Below, in pieces: positions 58,090 through 64,000 of a stretch of 64,000 nucleotides of DNA (positions are counted from its first letter, which is position 1; every line of letters starts with the position of its first letter). The notes beneath the pieces are model-generated. The model had not been told where the DNA came from. It saw nothing but the letters and a program-made list of their open reading frames with translations, and made no database searches. Both the position numbers and the translations under genes were made by a program. The DNA is from Zeugodacus cucurbitae (lineage: Eukaryota > Arthropoda > Insecta > Diptera > Tephritidae): NCBI RefSeq assembly GCF_028554725.1, contig NC_071667.1:73020001-73084000 (forward strand). The letters run 5' to 3'.

Positions 58090-59667
58090 GTAAGCTTGAG
58101 CTACCCCAACTCGTGCGTGTAGCTAATTTAATTTCAACATATTTGCATATACTCGCATATAATGGGACATACAAATGATTGTGTATACATGTTTAGGCAG
58201 CAAAATTTATTATCGCTCGTGTTTACTTTCTTCTTGCGGCGAGTTTTTGTTGTTGCTCATTTTTTTTTGTTTAAAAATTTTAAATATTTTTATTTCTACT
58301 TTTATTATTTATTTTTTTCTTAAGCAAATCTATTTTCTTGATTATCTTTGCGCTTTTTATTCGAGCTGCTGCCTTCAGTTTGTTTGCCAATGGCTTTTGT
58401 TTACCTTGTGTCCCATTACTTATTAGCTTATTATTATTACAATTTTACTTATTTTTTTCGTATTTCCTTTCTTTGTTTGTTCTTATCTGTCGAATTTCAA
58501 TTAAGTTCATCAATCGCTAGTAAATCGTCGGCGTGGGTTGGTGTAGAATTAATAAAACTCAAAATTTGCATAAACAAAGTGGCGCACTAAGCTAACAAGA
58601 AGAAGAAGTGAAGAGGGAAAAGAGATGTTTTTATGTTTGGTTGATTCCTTAGCTTGACCGTCATAAATCATAAATCATAAATCAATCGTTATAAATTTTA
58701 CAACAAACAGTCATTACAACAATATATGTAGAGTTGCTATTATAAGAAAGGCGATGAATGCTGGGCGGACAGCATAATTTATAAGAACTGGCGTGTTTTT
58801 TGAATCGTTCACCCGATTTTGCACTGCGTCTGACTTTTATTAATGCGATTAAATTATTATTATATTGCTTTTTGTACTTTTGATAATCATGAGGTAATTA
58901 AGAGGAGTAGTTGTGGGTGTAGCTTCTCTGCTCTTCTTCTTTACAATTTTTTAATAATATTTATTGTGATCAGAAGGTCGAATTGAGTATCTCTATCTAT
59001 CGCTGTTCAACTGATTGGAATTGAACTATCTTTCGAGTTTAAAGAAATCTACCAGTATTTCTGTTAGGGAGTCATTTTGTAATTATGGTTTAAGGGTATG
59101 GAATAATTCTTGTTTGGAGTTAATGCGGTATGAGGAACGACCAAGTTCAATGACTTTGATATATTTCTTTCTTACTAGTACTTGAGGCAAAATTTTGCAT
59201 TGGACAACCTATACATACTAACTATATATGTTTTCTTAGTAAAGGTCAATCTTTCAAAGCGACTTTGTTCGCTTTACATGTACACTTCATGGGTCAAATG
59301 GTTGTTTTGAGAGGTGTCATATTTATTAAATGATTGAGTTTTCAGTTTTATAGGTTAGGTTTAGTGGTTGTCTGTTGACGCACCTACCCCTAATCCTAAA
59401 CTTAAAAAAAATTCGATGCCGAAAGAGTAAAGATTGTATCATTACATTGTATAACACTCGGCCGAGAATTGGACAAAACTATTTTTATCATTGATGATTT
59501 TTAAATTGAACCTGCAATCCAAGAAGAGTCCTGCAATCGAAACAAGAGTCTTTGACCGAATAAAATCTGATTGAATTCCGGCAAGAACTGTAAGAACTGG
59601 CTGTTGAATGAAATTCTTCGGAATACTGATTAAAAAAATCTCTATCGAATATTATTACAGGAAATTA
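58090..59667. other. AT-rich non-coding stretch
   Basis: Nothing recognised except a triplicated CATAAATCATAAATCATAAA tract near 58663-58682. Confidence 0.4.
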
Positions 59668-60115
59668 AACAAGAAGTACGGCGATGATATCGATATCATT
59701 GGAAACAACACCCGCGCCGTGAGTTCTGCTTTTTAAGACTGGATAAGGAAGCGATACGTATGGGTCTGGTGGTGCATGGGGACAAGACGAAATATCTCCT
59801 CTCATCAAACACACAGTCAGCGCACTCGCGTCTTGGCACCCACGTCACTGTTGAGAGTCACATCGTTGCAGTTGTAGATAAATTCGTCTTTTAATAACCT
59901 GGAAACCCTGTTTTGGACTGAGTGGGCAATTCAAAAGTAAAGTCCTCTTTCGACGAACAAAAACCAAACTCTACAAGTCCCATATCATTCCCGTCCTCCA
60001 CTCTGTTGGAAGGACTAGATGGAGAAGGACCTGGCTTCACTTGGTATTATCAAAGGGCGCCAAACTCCCAAAAGAAAGAATGAATGGCGGTGCCTAAGCC
60101 AGTCAAGAAGAAGAA
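59668..60115 (+). pseudogene. Reverse transcriptase relic of a third non-LTR retrotransposon
   Basis: The plus strand reads NKKYGDDIDIIGNNTRAVSS with the polymerase core Y-x-D-D at 59677-59688 (Gly in place of the usual Ala). After a frameshift near 59735 it continues LDKEAIRMGLVVHGDKTKYL, LSSNTQSAHSRLGTHVTVES and HIVAVVDKFVF, then double stops, and later KSKVLFRRTKTKLYKSHIIP. These follow the order of RT motifs C to E and the thumb region (GL-x-x-x-x-DKTK, VVDKFVYLG-like, SKVL-x-RRTKIKLYKTLI-like) seen in insect non-LTR polymerases. The relic ends near MAVPKPVKKKKLE. Several stops and frameshifts make it inactive. Confidence 0.75.
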
Positions 60116-60969
60116 ACTAGAAGTTCTACTTTTCCATAATATTCTTCAAACTGGAAGCATGGCTAGGGTTTTTATCATGTTACTTAGCAGCAGAGAATAC
60201 TATTTGTTATTTAATTATTTTCAAAAAGACCAAAGTGAACGGTGTGATAGTCTGATAAATCCCGATTTATAGAACTTTAACAAACCACACTTAACAAAAC
60301 GTTATTTCCCTTCACATGAACCATGTTGTGTTTATGTTAAGCAGTCTAATAAATTATTCGAGTTCTTGTTTAAGCTTTTTTAGTCGTATACTATTTGGTC
60401 TCTTTAATTTTTTTTTCACGACCCAGCCCATTACCAAACACCTTACTTTCCATTTCAACAACAGCATAAATACCTCCTTTTAAGTGAATTTATGTATATT
60501 CTTAGTTGTCATTTTGCTCTTGCTGCCATCCTGTCCATCTTCAACAACATTCTTGTGCTACACTTGTTATTCCTGGCCATCAGCGGCCGTGGCCGTGGTT
60601 GAAGGCCACAACAACTGATTTATATGAACCTGTCAAGAACGGCGCAAATAATGTGCCAATCGAAGCAATTCGCAGCAACAAAAACACCAACAAGAACAAC
60701 AGCAACAACAACAATAGCTATAGGAAATTAAAGAATCATCAACATGATTGCACAACACCAATAACAGTTGCTTGAGGACTATAGACCAAACGCACGCAGC
60801 AGATTTGGCAGCGAAGAACAAACGACTTTATGCTTAATATCGCTGGTGCTGTCAATAGCCAACAACCAACAGCGCCGCAGGCAATGGTCTCGTCAACCAT
60901 CAACCAACAACCAAGCAAGTCATTGGCCAACGGCCATCAACGCCTTATCTGTCGGTGTCAGTGCGCTAG
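60116..60969. other. Non-coding stretch becoming GC-richer to the right
   Basis: No gene recognised. From about 60500 the composition is GC-richer and CAACAA tracts appear (60677-60715), as in fly promoter-proximal or leader sequence. Confidence 0.35.
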
Positions 60970-61000
60970 TATTTATACGACCAGGCTGTCAGGCAGCTCA
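60970..61000 (+). promoter_or_regulatory. Candidate TATA-type core promoter
   Basis: TATTTATA lies at 60970-60977, and an initiator-like CTCAGC places its A at 61000, 30 bases downstream of the first T, the usual spacing in flies. No downstream promoter element was seen. The call relies on spacing plus the short leader and donor that follow. Confidence 0.25.
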
Positions 61001-61073
61001 GCAGCGCTCAGTGCGGCTCAGCTCAGCTCATGCACGGCCACTTTACGGCTTGTCGTCGTAAATGTCCAATGTG
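61000..61073 (+). other. Candidate first exon, 74 nt
   Basis: Starting at the predicted initiator, the interval ends AATGTG|GTGAGTG, a consensus donor with GT at 61074-61075. Two ATGs lie inside: at 61030 (MHGHFTACRRKCPM...) and at 61062 (MSNV). Either could run into the donor. No downstream exon was identified in the window. Confidence 0.22.
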
Positions 61074-62065
61074 GTGAGTGTCTTTGTGTGCTTGTGTACT
61101 TATAGAGGTGCATTCAAGTCAGCCACACGCACACCTCTATTTATCTGCTGCTTCTCTCATCACTCGCCTATCCGCCATGCGCTATCATTTATAGCTCAAC
61201 GCCGCCTTATCCAGCCACTGAACGCTTTATATGCGCATGATGTGGCCCCCTTTATTTATGTGTTTATCGGTTGGCGCGCGCTGAATGCGCACTTATCTGC
61301 TCAATCATCGCCTCAGCCAAGCATCGCATCAGCCGCTTTCAGCGCATCGTTCATCAATATGTCAATGGTCGAGAGTGGTGCCGGTCAGCCTGGATGTGCG
61401 TGTGAGTGCTTTGCTTGATCAGTCAATGGCAGCTGCTGATGCATTTATTTAACTACTTGCTTGGCTATCGCCGGATTGTCACTCGGCCAATGGCCGCAAA
61501 CGCGGTTTTGTCGCCTCTATTATCACCTCAGCTGGCGGCTTACGCCTGATTGAGCTTTGCATGCGTCTGACAGACGCGTTCGGGCTGACCTTTCACTTAC
61601 ACTACCTCATAATATTCTCACTACTCTTGATCCTTTAACTACTCAGAGTCCACGGTCCTCCCTCTCTACTAAAGCAGGGCGTAAACGTGACGCAACAATT
61701 TAATTTATGAAAATCACCGCGGCTTTGTCGAGTCACCTTGTGGCTTGGCTGAATGTAAAACAATATAAAAATTACCTCCTATCGCCTCATCCCTGCTTCA
61801 CAGTCTGTCAGTAAGTCCATGTTTGTTCAACGCATCAAATTTTTTATTGAAATTTTTCCGTTTGTTCTCAACTCTGCTCGGCTCAGCTCAGCTGTGCTGT
61901 TTGCATTGTTGCCAGCTGCTGGTCGCCGTTGTTTGACTTTTCTGCCAGTGAAATTTCCCAAAGTCATCGTAATCGCGTGCATTGTATGACAGACAGACAA
62001 GACGTGAATATATTTCCATGCAAAAAAAGGCAGTCAGTCATTTCAATACCGCCCGGTGCACCTTA
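61074..62065. other. GC-moderate non-coding stretch
   Basis: No gene recognised. Open frames at 61062-61418 are Ala/Ser-rich readings with no motif. Confidence 0.35.
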
Positions 62066-62281
62066 TTATTCGTAAATTTTTGGCTTAACGCATTTAACTA
62101 TAGCGTCTGCTAATTTGTGGATGCGAGTCGGTTGCAGGTGGCTTTCGGGTGAAATTCGAATGGAGGCAGTTCGATAAGTCTGAGTACGGAATGAGAACCT
62201 TGAAGGCAGATCGAAACTGTCTTCATCAGTTATAAGTTCATCAAGAGGACAACGTGGCTTCAATGGATTCGGCGGACCCAA
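62066..62281 (-). other. Unrecognised coding-like minus-strand frame, about 70 codons
   Basis: The frame (no ATG; opened from a TTG) reads LKPRCPLDELITDEDSFDLP, SRFSFRTQTYRTASIRISPE and SHLQPTRIHKLADAIVKCVK, ending PKIYE and TAA. Balanced composition and an acidic-then-basic pattern look more protein-like than nearby frames. It could be the end of a transposon protein or of a host exon. No splice acceptor was confirmed at its 5' side and the family is not recognised. Confidence 0.25.
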
Positions 62282-63800
62282 TAATACTGGGAATTCACAA
62301 ATCTATAACCCAATCTCTAGAAAGAGTATTTCTGTTATATCCGTTCCTATTGGATGTTGGCAGGAACTGAGGTTTGGTACTTCGGACCTAATTGTGTTAC
62401 CTGTATGTTTTTTCTTTGAGTTTTGCTGCCGTTCAACCACATTGTGGTCACCTAATCTAGTAAAGGCCTAATTAGATCTTACTTGTAATCTAACCTGATC
62501 CGGAAACGAAGAATTTCGACTCCGCTCTTCTATTTAGTTCTCTTTAACCTCATCTCAGCTTGAATCTCGAACAAATATCAGGCCTTTAAACAGTCACTGT
62601 CCCATCGTATCGACCCTGTACCTTCACAAAAGCCCCAACAGTGACCAGTTAAAATTTTGCACATCTGTTTGCGTTGACCAAAGATACCAGCCGGTCAATC
62701 CAATGTGATATTCGCATAATAATAGGACAGCGAACGTGTCGCGAATCGAAGCAGCGCAGTGTTCAACGCTGAGAGTGACAAATTGGAAATGCACAGCGTG
62801 CGCATTACGGTAAAGCCGAAGTGGAGATAATATTGAAATCAGACATTGAGGGGCTTATCGCAGCAGATGATATGCCATAATGGGCGCGTTGTTGTTGGTG
62901 ATGTTGAATCACTCAATGTGTGATTGTGAAAGCCTCTTCGCACACACACACACTCCGGCCATTTTGGGTGATCCCCTCATAAAGCTAACGGGGCTTCAAA
63001 TTTCTGCTTTCCCACAAAAGCATGCCTTTTTGCGTGCATTGATGCACCGCACAGTTGAGTGGATGTCAAGAGCTTCGCGTTACCGCTATTCAATAGCTTT
63101 AGTGTCCACCAGCCATGTTAACTTTGCATAGCGCGCTCTCTTCACAGGCTGAGTCTTTAACTAAAGTGACAATTTATGGATAGTGTTGTTGCATTCACTT
63201 CGCTATTGTTGTTGTTGTCAGCGTCGCATACTCTACTTTGCGCCTTTTTATGCGAGTTTAATGGCACGGAAATGCAAAATGTGTAAGTACACAAACACAA
63301 TGCTATCAATTATTATGATTCGTTGACAAAGCTTGGACTGCGTTCGCTAGCCATTCGGTTGCACTTGCAAGGGTTGAGCGATTTTTGAAGTGCAAAAAAG
63401 GTATGCAAATATTTCTAATAGTAGGGAAGTTTGTATTGAGTGAGAGTAATGTGGTTGTAGAGTAAATTATATAATAAGAGAGCCGTTTACGGCAAATTTC
63501 TCAGAAATATGTGAAAATAAGAAATTTTCAGTTGGATAAGAAATAATAAAAATAAAAATATATAAAGAATTTTTTTAATTGACTGTGTTTTGTATTTATT
63601 TCGTAATTCAGTAAGTTTATAATGTTCTGTAGAATTTATATCAAATATGCTTTGTTTGTGTCCATAATTCTTAATTGTTTCATTTCATTCTTACATTTTT
63701 TTTCTTTACAAAATATAATTATTAGAACCAACCCCATCATACTAGGAGATTGTTTTCGGCGATATTTGAATTAAAAATGTTTCCAAACAATAAATTTTCA
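62282..63800. other. Non-coding stretch
   Basis: No gene recognised. A short CA tract lies near 62942-62952 and TTG tracts near 63206-63218. The last part is AT-rich. Confidence 0.4.
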
Positions 63801-63839
63801 AAAATTACGATTTTTGAATTCAAAGGAAATCAAAAACTT

Positions 63840-64000
63840 AGATATGGGATATGTAAATGATCAGGGTGATGAGCAGATTTGAAATCCGGATGTCTGTCTG
63901 ATAACTTAAAAATTGAGATATCTCAATGAAACTTGGTACACATACATATTTCTTGGCTCCCTGAAGAGGTTGGTATTGCATTTGGACGTAATTGCATAAT
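63840..64000. repeat. Probable interspersed repeat running off the window end
   Basis: The block contains GAGATATCTCAATGAAACTT, then GGTACACATACATATTTCTT and GGCTCC. Wording of this kind recurs widely in fly repeats as far as I recall, but no second copy lies in this window, so the assignment is tentative. Confidence 0.25.

Noticed and set aside
59340..59400. GGTTAGGTTTAG as telomere-like sequence
   Set aside because: Only two diverged units; short TTAGG-like words are common in fly DNA and there is no array.
1..64000. tRNA or rRNA genes
   Set aside because: No tRNA B-box-like GGTTCGAATCC with a matching A box, and no rRNA core sequence, was seen by eye on either strand.
1..64000. CRISPR arrays, bacterial operons, ribosome binding sites
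   Set aside because: The regular repeats are eukaryotic-type satellites without spacers of constant length and unique sequence, and the window has eukaryotic transposons and no bacterial gene layout.

Overview
The window looks like non-coding DNA (intergenic or long introns) from a higher fly. A tephritid fruit fly is the best guess. The case rests on animal-type transposon relics (a DD41D 'rosa' mariner, a type first described in Ceratitis rosa, plus D,D34D mariners and several non-LTR retrotransposon tails), on abundant (TG)n and (CAA/TTG)n tracts typical of flies, on AT-rich sequence with GC-richer islands, and on the lack of any prokaryotic gene layout. The species call is inference.

No complete host protein-coding gene is recognisable. 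Nearly all long open frames are read from simple repeats, from T-rich or CA-rich tracts, or from dead transposons. The parts that can be supported are: (a) three decayed copies of one D,D34D mariner family (1.1-2.3, 11.2-11.9 and 24.3-25.3 kb); (b) one internally deleted DD41D rosa-type mariner with both terminal inverted repeats and TA duplications (6122-7056); (c) three copies of a short TIR element, two with clear TA duplications (7.3, 36.4, 57.1 kb), and one weaker MITE-like piece (14.2 kb); (d) three different non-LTR retrotransposon relics (35.2 kb plus strand, 45.7 kb minus strand, 59.7 kb plus strand); (e) a repeat ending in a small hairpin at 4.0-4.5 kb; (f) a repeat bounded by TTAAGGGGTTAT direct repeats at 39 kb.

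The most striking structures are repeats. A degenerate array carries the palindrome CCCGAAATTTCGGG (18.95-20.27 and 21.30-21.80 kb), with an isolated piece at 44.85 kb; part of it alternates two unit types. A TTCATA hexamer array of about 0.9 kb (27.7-28.6 kb) stays open in several frames and contains higher-order duplications. Clusters of CGATA/ATCGAT occur at 3.6-4.7 and 42.6-43.5 kb, the second containing six 21-bp tandem units. Other degenerate tandem repeats lie at 10.0-10.4, 16.3-16.7 and 51.0-51.2 kb.

Several short intervals carry splice signals of good quality, chiefly a 79-nt interval on the minus strand (15166-15244) and a 78-nt one on the plus strand (38188-38265), plus a possible TATA-type promoter with a short first exon near 61.0 kb. 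These could be untranslated or small exons of genes whose main bodies lie outside the window. They are candidates, not established exons.
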